A DNA stretch of 64,000 nucleotides from Echiichthys vipera. Lineage: Eukaryota > Chordata > Actinopteri > Perciformes > Trachinidae. The position numbers were made by a program, and so were the translations under genes. Position 1 is the first letter of the stretch; each line of letters starts with the position of its first letter. The notes beneath the pieces are model-generated. The model searched no databases. It was not told the origin of the DNA and saw nothing but the letters and a program-made list of their open reading frames with translations. Positions 25,093-40,508 of this stretch are shown one piece after another. Location: the NCBI GenBank assembly GCA_963691815.1, contig OY829648.1:21465127-21529126 (forward strand), read 5' to 3'.

Positions 25093-25417
25093 TATACTGT
25101 GAGCCCCTTCTTATTCCTGTCCCTGGAGAGCTCCATATAACCTACGGCTTCCTTCCTCATCACCATGACAATGACCTTTAGGTAAATGAAAATGAAATGC
25201 CTCCGTCATCGTTGCCATTAAGGGTCGCTCAACAGGTAGCTCTTTTGTCTGTACTAAAACAGGCAGAAGTGACAAAGTGACAAAATGAGTCACCTTTTTC
25301 TCAACAGATGTGGCACATCCATTATTATTGAATGGGTTTTTCTTGTCCTGTTTCATATTTTGTAGCTTCTCTTTCAGCTGAATGCTGAAGAAGACTCAGA
25401 AGCTAATATGCTGATGT

Positions 25418-25420
<3 letters not shown>

Positions 25421-25492
<72 letters not shown>
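25421..25492. repeat. (AT)n microsatellite
   Basis: Thirty-six AT units, self-complementary and able to form hairpins or cruciforms. Confidence 0.97.
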
Positions 25493-25495
<3 letters not shown>

Positions 25496-25574
25496 TTCCT
25501 ATGACACATGTTTATGCTGTGCTTGTCATGAATCTCATTGACATAGGCCTATTGCATCTTCTAATTTAAATCTT

Positions 25575-25700
25575 AAAGGAATATTTTGTGGGAAATGCAC
25601 CTATTTGCTTTCTTGCTGAAAGATTGAGATGACAAGATTGATACCACTCTCATATTTGTACAGTAAATATGTAGTTAGAGCGGGAGTGTATGCTTCCTGA
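25575..25700 (+). repeat. Interspersed repeat fragment, family with two other copies
   Basis: TTAAAGGAATATTTTGTGGG followed by ACAAGATTGATACCACTCTC. The core GAAGATTGATATCACTCT recurs at about 34793 and, diverged, at about 57783. It is likely a nonautonomous DNA element. Confidence 0.5.
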
Positions 25701-25731
25701 GTCCTATGTTCCCCATCTCAATATCCTTATA

Positions 25732-25748
25732 CACTGGAGATCAAAATA

Positions 25749-25808
<60 letters not shown>

Positions 25809-26700
25809 AAAAAATAGAATTGTTTAAATAACCAAGGCATTTCAACAAAGACCTTTATTTTGTGAAAAAAAACAGTGAGCTAAATTAAAGAACAAATTAT
25901 AAATACTTGATTTATTCTGAAATACTGTTGTTTTTTATTGTTTCGAATTTGATAGAATATGTACTATGGCTATACCATTGATGTACTAGCATGTTTGTTT
26001 GAATAACCAAGGTACTTCAACAAAAACCTTTATTTTGTGAAGAAAAAAAAACAGTGAGCAAAATTAGAGAATAGTAACCATTGTGTCAGAAGAGAAGATT
26101 TGAACAATGTTTTCTTAGGACTGACTTCAGCTCATCTGCGCCCACAGGATATCACTGGTTTCTCTACTTCAGTCTCTCCCACACTTTGGTAACTGTAGTG
26201 GGTTTCTTACCCATTACTGTGTTGCCAAGGTATTTCCAGAGATTCTCTATGTGGTTTAGATCTGGACTCTGGTCTGGCCATTTCATTGTTTCAATATTCT
26301 AAGCTTCAAGGAACTGCGTAACCTGTTTTGGGACATTGTTTTGCAGGCTTATCACAGACTTGGAATGCCCAATCTCTCTTTTAATGGCTGAGAGGGTCAT
26401 CCCTTTGGCCTTCATCTGGACAGACTGCTGCAGCAGGGTTTCAGTCTCCTTAAAGCAGCTTGCCATCTTGCAAAATAACCAGGAGAGCTGCCAGATAAAT
26501 AGGGTGTGTCCAACAATTAAGTAAATTGTCACCAAGTACCAGATTAACACCAATAATTGGGAGGCCTCTGAAAGTGTTCTCTAATTTTTCACAAAATAAA
26601 GTTTTAAAAAAAAAACATGCTAGTACAGCAGTGGCATTGCCACAGCGGATATTATATCAAATTCTGGACAATAAAAAATTACAATATTTCAGAATTTCAC
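25732..26700 (-). mobile_element. Tc1/mariner-like element, internally deleted, right end truncated
   Basis: The left end CACTGGAGATCAAAATA follows a TA target dinucleotide. Long inverted repeats lie at about 25860-26080 and 26575-26700. On the minus strand a transposase relic starts at 26466 with a helix-turn-helix-like segment (MKAKGMTLSAIKREIGHSKS). It then jumps to the C-terminal catalytic part WPDQSPDLNHIENLWKYLG near 26200-26283, with stops. The central catalytic region is deleted and the terminal CAGTG at the right is missing, so it is dead. A related element is at 42417-43458. Confidence 0.8.
25753..25805. repeat. (AT)n microsatellite inside the Tc1-like element
   Basis: About 26 AT units within the left terminal repeat. 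The related copy at 42417 has a much shorter (AT)n in the comparable place. Confidence 0.95.
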
Positions 26701-27957
26701 TTTGAAATAATGTCCTCCTCCTCAGGTCTAAACTCAGCTCGGTCTAACAAGAATACAAACACATTTGCAGCCTCCTTGTCTGGACAAAAAAAGTCTTTTT
26801 TTTCTCTCCTTTCATTGCTAAAGTTCTCTTTCGCCGAGCTAACAATGCTGCTGTTACAGGCCTGTCACAGAGTGCAGCGTGTTTGGGCTCACAGTGATTG
26901 CTCTCCAAACACTCACTACAAAGACGATTGGTCACAGCATTTTCACTCCACCTTGGGAAATGTAAGGACATGCAAAACCTCCAACTGATTTGCAGAGACT
27001 GTGAATCTATTTACTCCCAAAATGTATTTGCATTGCAAAATGTATTGGTACAATTTGAAGACTAAGTGCTTTTTCTCCGCCTGAGAAAAGTGTCTTTGTG
27101 TCTCCTCAGAGAAACGTTAGTTTAATGTGTCAGTCACAAAAAGTCAAAAAGAGACCTCAATAAAAATGATCAGACGTGTTTCGAGCGAGGGAAACAGCTG
27201 TTGTGTTGCAAAGCAGAATCTGGTTGATTATAAGATTTCTTGCCAAGCGGGTAAGTGGGGGTTGGGCATTTGTCCTTCAGATTAAAGGGAAATCATGAGC
27301 CTCTATTTCATGGCTCAGTGGAAGACAAAGACACTGATACTATGGAACCAATTTTCCTGTTGTGCTTGTGGTGCAGCTGCAGTGCTAAATGATATGACTG
27401 GTGTTATTTTGTTCTTTTATAATCAACAAATTCCAGGAAGAAAATAAAACCATCATTAAAGGTACAATATATATCACAAAAGACGCAGTTTGGTGATGTT
27501 GTGACGTAGCGTGGGATCAGGGGGTTAGTTGTCTTCACCACCATTACTGTCATTGTAGTTCATCATTGTTCTAGAGTCTTTTATCAGCAGCCAAATTAAT
27601 TGAATAAGCTGTTTTACTATAAAAATCTGTGTTTCCTCAGTGAACGTAGGACATCCTGGATATAGTTAAAATCATTATAAAATGAACTAGTTTAAAAGAA
27701 AATGTATGACGGCTCCTGGCAGACAAGGTATATTCTTTGAACCATTTAATCTAAAATTTAGATTGTACAGAGCGCTGAATACATGCTTCAGATTATGAAT
27801 ATCAATTGTTGTGTGTCACTCTATCCACCAGATCTTTCCTGTTGAGAACCTACACCCACTGTATCAGAAGCTAGCCGTTGCATGTGTGCCCGATTGCAAA
27901 AAGAACATAATTCATTTTGTGCTTTTTTTCTTTTGTGTATGTGCATACATGCGTATG

Positions 27958-27960
<3 letters not shown>
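26701..27960. other. Intergenic, no gene seen
   Basis: No supported exon. AAAGGTACAATATATATCAC near 27458 resembles the start of a common teleost MITE, but no second terminus was found. Confidence 0.45.

Positions 27961-28022
<62 letters not shown>
27961..28022. repeat. (GT)n microsatellite
   Basis: About 31 GT units. Confidence 0.97.
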
Positions 28023-28025
<3 letters not shown>

Positions 28026-30128
28026 TGTATTTACAGCAGTGATTCCCATCAGAGGTACTTGTACACCAGAGGTCACTTAAAGTTGACAAAGATTGTAGCA
28101 GCTAATTAAAACTAAATTAATTAAAACAAAATCAGGATTGTTCCAACCAAAATCTTTTTGACATAAATGCACTTTTGAGTCTCATTTTACTTGAAGACAA
28201 AAACAGAGAATCAGTTAATACGTTCAAGTTTGCATATCCCTAATTCTGTCTTTTTCTTAGTGTCTTCATAAGGAGTTCACAACTGTAGCACATGTTTTTT
28301 CTTTGGACGTCAGGTCATTGAGTTGCGCTTGTTTTCTGAATCTGTGTTATGAGGTCAGTTCATTTGGAATGGGCACGGTTTGGAAGGTTTGAGGATTATG
28401 ACTCACTGTCACATATATTACACAATCATGCTCGTGTGCATGAACGCACACTGACTCTCACTCACACACAAGCATGTTGGGAAAGCTTCTGCTACTCACT
28501 TTGGTCATCTTGCGCATAGTGAGCGAGGCGTGCTGAGAGGTTTTGCCTACGCACTGTGGTATCTCTCTCTCCGCATTATGAGTTCAACCCATCAGACCTC
28601 ACAGCATGATCTGCAGACATGACTCACCAACACAAACTAGCAGAGAGACACATAAGCATACATGTTATGCAATAATGTGTGGCGGTAACATTTTGTATAC
28701 AGTTCATTTTAATTTATACTTATGATTTTTGACCAGTTGTTCCCATGAAGTGATGTACCATACATGAGCTCAAGAGCAACTTTATCAACACCCACCCTCA
28801 TGTTCCAAATTTCTTCAGTTGAATTGATCATAAACTGGATGTTATTCAGCACTATTGAATATATAAAAATTAAACTGTGTAATGAAAATTTGCTATTATG
28901 CTGTATTTAACCTTCATAGTCTTCTGTTTTCAGCGAGAACAACACTTAATGTTCTGTTGGGACTATGATAAGGAAAACAACCCTGGTTACTGGTAGCAAA
29001 AGGTATCTTGTCTTATATTATATGTAGATGTACTGTATAAGTATAATTAAATAACTGTTTTAATGAATTTAGTATTTATTAGCTGGTGTCCAAGTACCTC
29101 TGGAAAAAAGAACAAATTAATGTCTTTTCCCACCAGGGAAGATCAGGTGGATAGAGTGTAAAACAAATATAACTGATAGTCATAACTCTGTACAGTCTGC
29201 ATGAGCTCACAGAAACATATGTAAGTGGTGTTTCAGGGTCAGTGCTTTTCCTCCACATCTCTTTGTCTCCTGGAGCACCGTCTTAATAAAGGAAAACAAC
29301 CATTGCATGCGCTATTAGTTCCGTAGCGGGCCTGTATGCATTCACAGGGACTCATTTGAAAGCACAAAAGAAAATGTGCATTCATATAAAAACATGATAC
29401 GATCAAAAGATCACCTGCAGTGGGTCATTCTGGTTCCACAAGTATATGCAATCAAAGAGGGAGAGAGAGAGAGACACACACAGACAGACAGAGCGTCCTG
29501 GAGGTAGACTATGTTATTATTTCAATCAGTGGGAAATGTTATCAGATCCAGGTGCACACAATGATATACAAACAGTTCAGGGATGAAAAAAAGGTTTTGA
29601 TGAAATGGATAATCATAGTTATTTTCTATAAATATAAAATTCCCTGTTATTTTGTTGTTCAAATGCTTGTATTGTAAAGCAGCGAAATCAAGAAATGCTG
29701 GGGTTTAATGACATAGTAACTTAACATGACGGTAAATTAAAGCTGAACATGGAGACTTTTTAAAATGTCTTATGTCCTATGCTGCTGTCCTGCACAAACC
29801 ATCGCATGTAAACATTATTTATGTTTTTTCATAAAATACGGAATTCTGAAGTCATCTCACGTCTCTGTAAAAGTGATTTATGTGAGATAAGAGTAACAAC
29901 TGAAATCACACATGACAGAACATTAACGAAAACAATTTTTCATTGATAATAATGATGTACGTGGTGATTTACATACAGAGCGGGGAAGTGGAATTAGATC
30001 ACACGTAGTCACTGAAGACGCATGTGGAGACGCAGGCTGCTGCCATGTGTGAACAGACAGACTGAGAGCTGTCCACTTGTGATCAGATCACTCAGAACAC
30101 ATTATTGATACCAGGTGAAAACAGCCTA
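28023..30128. other. Intergenic, no gene seen
   Basis: Only short ORFs. A short GA-rich patch lies near 29457-29475. No recognised repeat of length. Confidence 0.5.
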
Positions 30129-30270
30129 TAGACCTTTTCAATGGAATTCCCTGTAAACATAACCATTCTAAATATTTCCTGTTACAGCGTATGTGAATGG
30201 CATCAACTGACAGGAAGTTAACAAGGACCAAGGCTGTTGCCTTACATTGGATATCCATTGAAAAGGTCTA
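30129..30270. mobile_element. MITE, copy 2, with clear terminal inverted repeats
   Basis: It starts TAGACCTTTTCAATGGA and ends TCCATTGAAAAGGTCTA, a perfect 17-bp inverted pair extended by a few more matching bases. The interior matches the reverse complement of 6288-6434. The total is 142 bp with no coding capacity. TA at each end suggests TA target sites. Confidence 0.82.
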
Positions 30271-30299
30271 GAGTAATGTAAAGAGTAATGATGAACTGC

Positions 30300-30515
30300 T
30301 TATGTATATATATGTAAACATTCTTCACAACTGTACTTAAGACTACTGCACTAATACTTCTGTTCTTGTCCCCGTCCTGTACTGTATATATTCTTCATAC
30401 ACTTTATGAGATAGTATTACGGCAGATCTACTTTTTTGTTGCACTTCTGGTTAGATGCTAACTGCATTAAGTTTTCTCTGTACTGTAATAAAGTTGAATC
30501 TAATATAATATAAAG
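30300..30515 (+). mobile_element. LINE 3' tail
   Basis: TTGCACTTCTGGTTAGATGC, TTCTCTGTACTGTAATAAAG and TTGAATCTAATATAATATAA form the characteristic end of a teleost LINE with a short tandem tail. No reverse transcriptase remains in this copy. Confidence 0.6.
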
Positions 30516-30814
30516 CCTGCTTGACCGTCTCTCTTTGTCTCTTTTTCTTTTTCTGTCACATGTTCCTTTTTTCCTCGAGTTAATTGACTGGTGAAACACT
30601 TTTTGGGCTTGTCATCTTGGAACACTACAGTGACACCGTGTTTCTTGGCTGCTTGACAGTTGTTTGATGAGTCTGCTGCGTTTTTCACCATTTTCTTAAT
30701 ATTGGGGTCATAACTCCTCCTTGGTTGTTGCTAACTTGGCTGACTGCCTATATGTGAGGCAATAGTGACTAAACAGAAAACATTTGTCTGAGATGTAAAT
30801 ACTCCATCACCATC

Positions 30815-31030
30815 GATCATCTTCAACCGCTTGTCCCTGACGGGGCTTGAGGCAGGGTACACTCTGGACAGGACGCCAGCCTATCGCAGGGCACATAGAG
30901 ACAGACAGTGACAGACAACCATTCACACTCAGTCACACCTATGGGCAATTTAGAGTCATCACTTACCTGTAACCTAACATGTGCAAGCCGGAGAACCCGG
31001 AGAGAACACACGCAGACACAGGGAAAACAT
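30815..31030 (-). mobile_element. SINE with L2-like tail, minus strand
   Basis: Read on the minus strand it has GGTTCTCCGGCTTGCACATG, ATTGCCCATAGGTGTGACTG, GCGATAGGCTGGCGTCCTGT and GGGACAAGCGGTTGAAGATG. This is the same order as 40509-40873. The tRNA-like head is missing. Confidence 0.8.
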
Positions 31031-31798
31031 GCATACTCTACTCAGTAGGATAACAGATACAGAAAGATACAGAAAGAGATAAACATGTTGCCTGGAAACA
31101 TTCAATTTCCCTTAAGGAGGTAGTATTGTCTCACTGGATGCACTCTCTCAGGCCCCTCCCCCTTCTCTGCTATCTATTTTGCACAGGCACTGTTGGCTAA
31201 GTGCCACCCAAGACGATTGTGATTGGTTTAAATCCAAACAAACAAGCCAGAGCAAATGTTTTCCCCTATCTCAGAATGATGAGTTGGTCTGTCTTGTAGC
31301 CAAACCATACTCCACAGCTCTGCGAAGATAGGTCATGCAATGCGAGATAGAGGTGTTATTCTATTCTCACTTTAGTCCATTTTTTTTCCACTAGGGAGAA
31401 AATAAAAGCAGCATCTGGAAGTTTGAGGAACATTGAAAGTAAATCTGCAGTGGCTGGTAATTATACAAGACACAAGCTTATGTATGTATATGTGTGAATC
31501 CCTGGTACAGCTGGAAAGACAGTGAAGGACACTGCTCTTCTGTGTATTTGAATTATTTATTACATGCTGCTATTTGTGCCTGTGAACCTGTTTGCATGTG
31601 CATCCTTGTGTATTTGTGTGTATGCTTATGTGTCTCAGCATCCCCCTCAAACTACCAGATGGCAATGTTTTCTAATCACAGTTGTGTCATTTAAGTAGTA
31701 AATCCCCCTGTAGAAAAAAAACAACACACATACACTGATACACGCACACTCAGTAGTCTTCCGATTCGGTCACCTCCCACACAAGAGCATGTACTTAT

Positions 31799-31800
<2 letters not shown>
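31031..31800. other. Intergenic, no gene seen
   Basis: No exon or recognised element; contains GTTGGCTAAGTGCCACC and other single-copy-looking sequence. Confidence 0.45.

Positions 31801-31861
<61 letters not shown>
31801..31861. repeat. (AC)n microsatellite
   Basis: About 30 AC units. Confidence 0.97.
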
Positions 31862-32970
31862 ATGTTGATGTAATAACCTCCCTGTAATGTGCACACGTGT
31901 CATGCACATCATTAATTAAACACAACACAAACCTCTTGGGATTTGTGTCCAATTAGAAGTACAAAATGCAGCCTGTCATCTCTTAAATAAAATCCAATTG
32001 GTCACCCACAGTGGCATCATCATTCATCATTATGAAATAATAAAATTCTCTTCAGTTTTGGTGCTCAGTGACAGCATTTCAGGCATTGAGTAGAACAATT
32101 ATATCTGTGAAATGAGATCAGAGTGGAAGCACCATAAAATACTGTTTGTATGATGGTAGGTGGTATTTTAATCTGTGTAGCAAATAGCCTTGAGATCTGT
32201 TTCGCATATTATAATGAAGAGATATTTTAGTGTAACTCGACATAGGGATGTCTAAATGTGAGATTGAGTCAATCCACTAAGATGCAGCCGTAGGGATAGA
32301 ATTGATTTGCATTCAGAATCGTCACCTCTGTTTTGTTCCCTTTTCAAATCAACGTAATCCTTTTCTTCCCTCTTTGGTTGCAAATAAAATGCAGCTCTGC
32401 TTTGGAATATGAATATACCTTGATAGATTCATTTCATCTCAATCTGTTGTGATGTAGAGGTGATCTTTACACCCCAGCAGATAAATGTTTATCACATGTA
32501 AACATATCTGTTCATCCTATGACTTTATTCATATCAGGATGACAGATGAGTGTCTGCACAGTGGAGGCGGTGCTGCATATCTCATCAGCGTGTGTGTTTG
32601 CAATCCTTGCCTCCACAAAGCAAAGGGTGTGAATGTGTTCACACTCAGATAGCGGGGGCTTGCTCCTCGCCTTTATTACCGTGAAGTTGATGGGACAGCC
32701 TCAGACCGGCTATACGATGTCTGTAAAGCAGGAGCCAGCAAGGACGCAAGTGGTTTAAATTGCTTTGTTCGGTGCAGCTATGTGTGGGGATGTGGAAAAG
32801 GAATCTGTGTATATGTGTTGTATTTTCTCAAAAGAGTGCCCAGAGGCTCAGAAAGGAAAGAAGAAAGAGTTTCTGCTCACTATAAAATTAGACCCAAACA
32901 CATCCCAGGCTTATTGGCTTTAAAGAGATATTTCACATTGGTTAATTCATAATAACAATAAACCTGTGAA
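31862..32970. other. Intergenic, no gene seen
   Basis: Apparently single-copy sequence without a supported gene. It lacks the repeat signatures found on both sides. Confidence 0.4.
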
Positions 32971-33217
32971 TATTCTCATTTGTCCAGGTTATCGTTGTAC
33001 CCAAAGAAATGTAAGTCAAAAGTAACTGGACTTGGTCATTTGTCTAGAAAGATGTTTCATCTCTCCTCCAAGAGGCTTCCTCAGTTCATTTACGCATTTG
33101 ACCAGGCTGGGACTGGTCCAACTGTTCCTGTCAAAGTGAAACCTCCTACTAGAAAATTTGGGATAGGTTGATCTCCCTCAAATTCGCTAGGATGTTCCAC
33201 TTTGACAGGCATTCGGG

Positions 33218-33621
33218 TGTAGGTACTTTAGGTTAATTGGATCAAAAGTGTGACTATCAAATGAAATATTTGATAAAGAAAATTAATAAAGAAAAATGAC
33301 TAAAAATGAATAACTTTAATTTATTAAAACTTCACACAGAGAACCAATTAAATGTAGGGCCTTGACTCGTTCAGATTATGAGATTGAGTAATCTCAATAA
33401 AGTTATCGTTAATCAAGTAAATATTAGTTATCACCAATAATTATCAAAGATAATAATAAAAATTACTCTAGTCAAACCAGAGTTCCTCGCGGCACCACCG
33501 GCATAGACGGAGTGACACCTAATATTAAATTCTCATTAAATATATTAAACTACTAATTAAGGGTTGAACACCGATAATCTAATAGTTCAAAACACAATTA
33601 ACTAACTAAAGCTAACAGCAA

Positions 33622-33672
<51 letters not shown>

Positions 33673-34369
33673 AATAAGACAAAGAGGAGAGGTGGGGCTT
33701 GGGCCCCTGCAGAGAAGGTGTGAACATTTAAGTTACACAAAGGCCAGCAGCCTGGAGATCTCAGTTCTTATTCAGGTTATGACAAAGTTACAATTCTATC
33801 TAGCCGTAAAGTCCTATAACACGTAGTAATGCCCAGTTGGTGATTAGTTACCAGTCCATGAGATGGGAGATAAGTTGCGTTGCTTGATGCCTGTGGCTGG
33901 TTGCAGAAACGTTCTTGTCTTGGTTGCTGCTCTTAGACAAAAGAGGACTCAGATCGCTCTTTGTTCTGCTCAGTTGAGTTGGTAACCGGTTGGTTAACCT
34001 TTGCTGGTGATCCTAGGCCATAGGCCAGGTTCAGGGCCTAGGGACAGCGGGCAGCTGGTCGCTGGATCCAGCAGGAGGCGTCGAGTTGAGTGGAGATTCG
34101 AAGAGAGAGATCCGAGAGAGAGAGCCGGGAGACAGAGAAAGTGCAGGAAGTGTCCTACAGTTTTATAGACACTGGTGATGTCATCACCAGAGGTCAGGTC
34201 AGCCAATGAACAGTTTGGGGTCCCTTGAATAATAACCTGGGTGTGAGATGCTGTGGGGGAAGGTCGCTGAGGCCTTTGTTTCAGCAGGCTGACCTTCTTT
34301 TAATCAAACTGAAAGTTTGAGTTAATCAAGAAATGAACAATCATCTTTGGGGTGCCAGTTGCACCTACA
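33218..34369 (-). mobile_element. Solo LTR of an endogenous retrovirus/LTR retrotransposon, minus strand
   Basis: It starts TGTAGGTAC and ends GCACCTACA, flanked by the 4-bp direct repeat CGGG (33214-33217 and 34370-34373). On the minus strand TATAAAA lies at 34167-34161, followed by C/T-rich sequence, and an AATAAA-type signal lies near 33320. Removing the LTR and one CGGG rejoins flanks that match an uninterrupted copy of the host repeat at 35585-35660. No internal coding region or second LTR exists, so it is a recombined solo LTR. It carries a GT microsatellite at 33623-33670. Confidence 0.82.
33623..33670. repeat. (TG)n microsatellite within the LTR
   Basis: About 24 TG units that must have grown after, or been carried with, the LTR insertion. 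Confidence 0.95.
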
Positions 34370-34788
34370 CGGGTGAACTTTGCCTATTTGGAGGTTGATG
34401 TCACTGGAACTCCATCGGCCTCGTGAACGCCCTCAAAAGGGGTTAAATACCTGGATCTCCACACCAGATAGTTGGACCAGTCCCAGCCTGGTCAGATGCG
34501 TACATGAACGGATGAAGCCTCTTGGATGAGAGGTGAAATTTCTTCCAAGACAAATAACCAAGTCCAGTTGCTTTTGGCTTATATTTCTTTGGGGATCATA
34601 ATAACAATAATTTATGTAAGGCTAGATGTTGTTCTGTATACCACTGTCACTCATGACCAGCCACTTTTCATTAATAAGCAAACATGTAAACATAGAAAAG
34701 GGGTTCTAAAACTGTATTTGTTTCAAGGAATAATGGATTAGTTCACCATTTTTGTAATGTATTATCTCTGGCGAGGACTTAGACATCA

Positions 34789-34815
34789 GATGAGAAGATT
34801 GATATCACTCTAGTC
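34789..34815 (+). repeat. Short copy of the GAAGATTGATATCACTCT repeat core
   Basis: AGATGAGAAGATTGATATCA lies in a weakly conserved context; same family as 25575-25700. Confidence 0.4.
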
Positions 34816-34985
34816 AGGAGAGGGGCATCATTCTTTTAATCCAACTCTTAGGATTTCCCTGACACATTTCAGTCGCCATGGAAGCTCCACGAGCCATGAG
34901 TTACTAGGAGCAGTTCTAAAAAGAACTGTTGTTCTATAAAGCAACTTTAAATAAACATTTATGTTGATCTCATCACCATGTTTGC

Positions 34986-35047
34986 AATAATAATAATAAT
35001 TATTATTATTAGTAGTATTATTATTATTAGTAGTAGTAGTATTATTA
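34986..35047. repeat. (AAT)n/(ATT)n palindromic trinucleotide tract
   Basis: AAT units are followed directly by ATT units and then mixed AGT/ATT units, giving a self-complementary junction near 35000. Confidence 0.9.
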
Positions 35048-35314
35048 GATACTTCCTATGAAGGTATATTAGTATTCTGCTATATGTGCAATCTAGTCCA
35101 AACACATTCATATTCTGCATTTCTGACATTGTTCCACTGTAACTGAACGACATATTGTGACCTGAGGTTGGGGTGGTGTACTCATAGCTATGTGAATCTT
35201 CCTGTAAAAATGACTGTGGACCGGTCAGACCAGTTGGCTTGCTGAACAATATATTAAGGATGTGATGCCTGACTTCAAATCACAATAGGTTTATGAAGCC
35301 TGGTAATAAGCAGG

Positions 35315-35372
35315 AAGTAATAAGTAATACGTTTCTTAAGAAATAAGTAATAAGTAATAGGTTTCTTAAGAG
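35315..35372. repeat. Short tandem duplication
   Basis: TAAGTAATACGTTTCTTAAG is followed by a near-identical TAAGTAATAGGTTTCTTAAG after a few bases, with extra AGTAATAAGTAATA units. Confidence 0.8.
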
Positions 35373-35584
35373 TCAAAATGAAGCTCAAAGTGGGTGGCTC
35401 CCAGTGGCTTCGACTGTCACCATCTTGGCAGTGTCATGCCGCTTGCTCCAGGCTAATCCAAAAAGGGGTCATCCGAGCCACCACCCTCTTCCCCCTACCT
35501 GACCTCAGACACTCTTCCTCCCCCGTTACATGCGGTAAGAGAGAAATGCTGCCATGGGTTCCAGTGCCATGGTAAGTCCGAAGT

Positions 35585-35660
35585 TTCAGACCTCCTACCA
35601 GGCAAAGTGCACCCGAATGCCTGTCAAGTGGAACCTCCTACTAGTGAATGCGAAATATTT
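35585..35660 (-). repeat. Uninterrupted relative of the LTR host repeat
   Basis: Its reverse complement reads CTTGACAGGCATTCGGGTGC and continues ACTTTGCCTGGTAGGAGG. The same sequence flanks the LTR on both sides (GACAGGCATTCGGG before, TGAACTTTGCCTA after). It acts as a paralogous empty site. Confidence 0.75.
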
Positions 35661-35925
35661 GAGAAGTGATTTTACATTTTAGTGTGCCATACGCTTATCA
35701 GGAGCATTTTAAGATTACAAAAGAAAAGTGTAAAAATGCCAGAAAGGTGAGAATTGCTTTAGTAGACCACAGAGAAGAGCCACACTCATACACACTGCCT
35801 TCAATCAGCATGATTCACAGCCCACACACACAAAACCACTTCCAATCAGAATCAATTTGTGTGAAGGGGAATGATTGTGAATAAAACCGGTCTACCATGT
35901 TACAATAATACACATATGCAAACAT

Positions 35926-35949
35926 GCGCGCACGCACACACGCATGCAT

Positions 35950-35984
<35 letters not shown>

Positions 35985-35986
35985 CA
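35926..35986. repeat. (GCAC)n tetranucleotide tract, CpG-dense
   Basis: GCGCGCACGCACACACGC leads into about nine CACG units. Alternating purine-pyrimidine sequence with a CpG every four bases can adopt Z-DNA. Confidence 0.95.
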
Positions 35987-39374
<3,388 letters not shown>

Positions 39375-39399
39375 GGTCCACACTCCTCGTCTGTTGAGA

Positions 39400-39798
39400 G
39401 GGAGGAGGGAGGGGTGGTCGGCGGGGATCACCGAGTTTCAGATGCATTTGGTGCGCGAACCTCCCGATAGGAAGCTTGCCAGTGGTGAAACGGGAATACC
39501 ACTGGAACAAACAACAAACAGTTCAATTAACGCGGCAGTTTTTTTCCAATTTTGTTTTAATCTAGGAAAAAAGTGTATAAGCTTGGATCAAGACAGAAGA
39601 GTCTGGGCTACCCTGCTCATTGGGGGCAGCTGTGGAGTAAACATATTCAAACATAGGATGGCGAAAATACTCGCTGTTTCGGAATAAAATAATTTATTTT
39701 GGATGTGGTGACAGCTGCTCTCTTCCGCTACGAAACCAACACGGAAAAGGCGTCGGGGTTCCCTTTGTCCCCACGTGTGTGGATGAGCTGTGGATCAG
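39400..39798 (+). other. Possible promoter and noncoding first exon of a third gene
   Basis: GC-richer sequence with CpGs (GGTCGGCGGGGATC, GGTGCGCGAACC, AAGGCGTCGGGG) stands out from its surroundings. It ends in GGATCAG before GTAATC, a reasonable donor at 39799. It holds short upstream ORFs, e.g. ATG at 39658 encoding MAKILAVSE. The natural partner is the start-codon exon at 61439-61534, which would make a 21.6-kb intron. The link is inference, and the 5' limit is arbitrary. Confidence 0.35.
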
Positions 39799-40508
39799 GT
39801 AATCAAGAAGCTTTTCTTTTTAGGTTGTCGAATTATATTTGTATTTAATTTGCCAGACGAGCGTGTGTTTTCAACAGTAAAGACAAGAGCTGGACGCCAA
39901 TGGGATTTTGGATCTTGTCTGGCTTTGTTTGGCTCCTGTCATCGTTAAGTTCACCCTGACCCTGGCCTCTCACCCCAGGCGTTCCCCCTTTCTTTGAGTC
40001 ATATCGGCAGGCTGCATCCTATTTAACGAGTCACCCATTGAACCCTGTAAATCACAATATTCCTGTCAAATGTATGCAGGCAAATACGAAACATGTCTTT
40101 CAGATATTTCTCTAAATCTCAATTACTGACTTTAATGTATTTTAAGTCTGAAAAAAATACAATTTAATAATCTTTCACTGGATATATTACACAACATGTT
40201 AGCTTTTACATGTTTAATCGGGTGATGGTACATAATATACTTATTTCCTGGGCTCACCATCTGCATTATAAATGTCATCCACAACTGCCTCAACCTTGCA
40301 GGAAATTGCTCATCACTCCCAGGAGGTCATGTGGATGCTGCCTGCAGTCAAACAGTGTTGACCCTTCTTTAAAAATGTTATTATCGGGAAGAGGTGCAGG
40401 TGCATCTATCAGAACTACAGCTACATTATGTTGTTGTCCACTTTTAATCCTTGAACCTTGTCGTGATTGAACTCAATTGTCCATTTTTACAATATGATTT
40501 CCCTCAAA

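Larger units (their letters stand above)
32985..34595. mobile_element. Foldback repeat (arms 32985-33165 and 34410-34595) split by a solo LTR
   Basis: The left arm contains CAAAAGTAACTGGACTTGGT, AAGAGGCTTCCTCAG and CAGGCTGGGACTGGTCCAAC. The right arm has the reverse complements: GTTGGACCAGTCCCAGCCTG, GAAGCCTCTTGG and CCAAGTCCAGTTGCTTTTGG. The arms are long, imperfect inverted repeats about 180 bp each. The spacer was interrupted by the LTR at 33218-34369. A third relative of the spacer is at about 35585-35660. The family is not identified. Confidence 0.7.
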
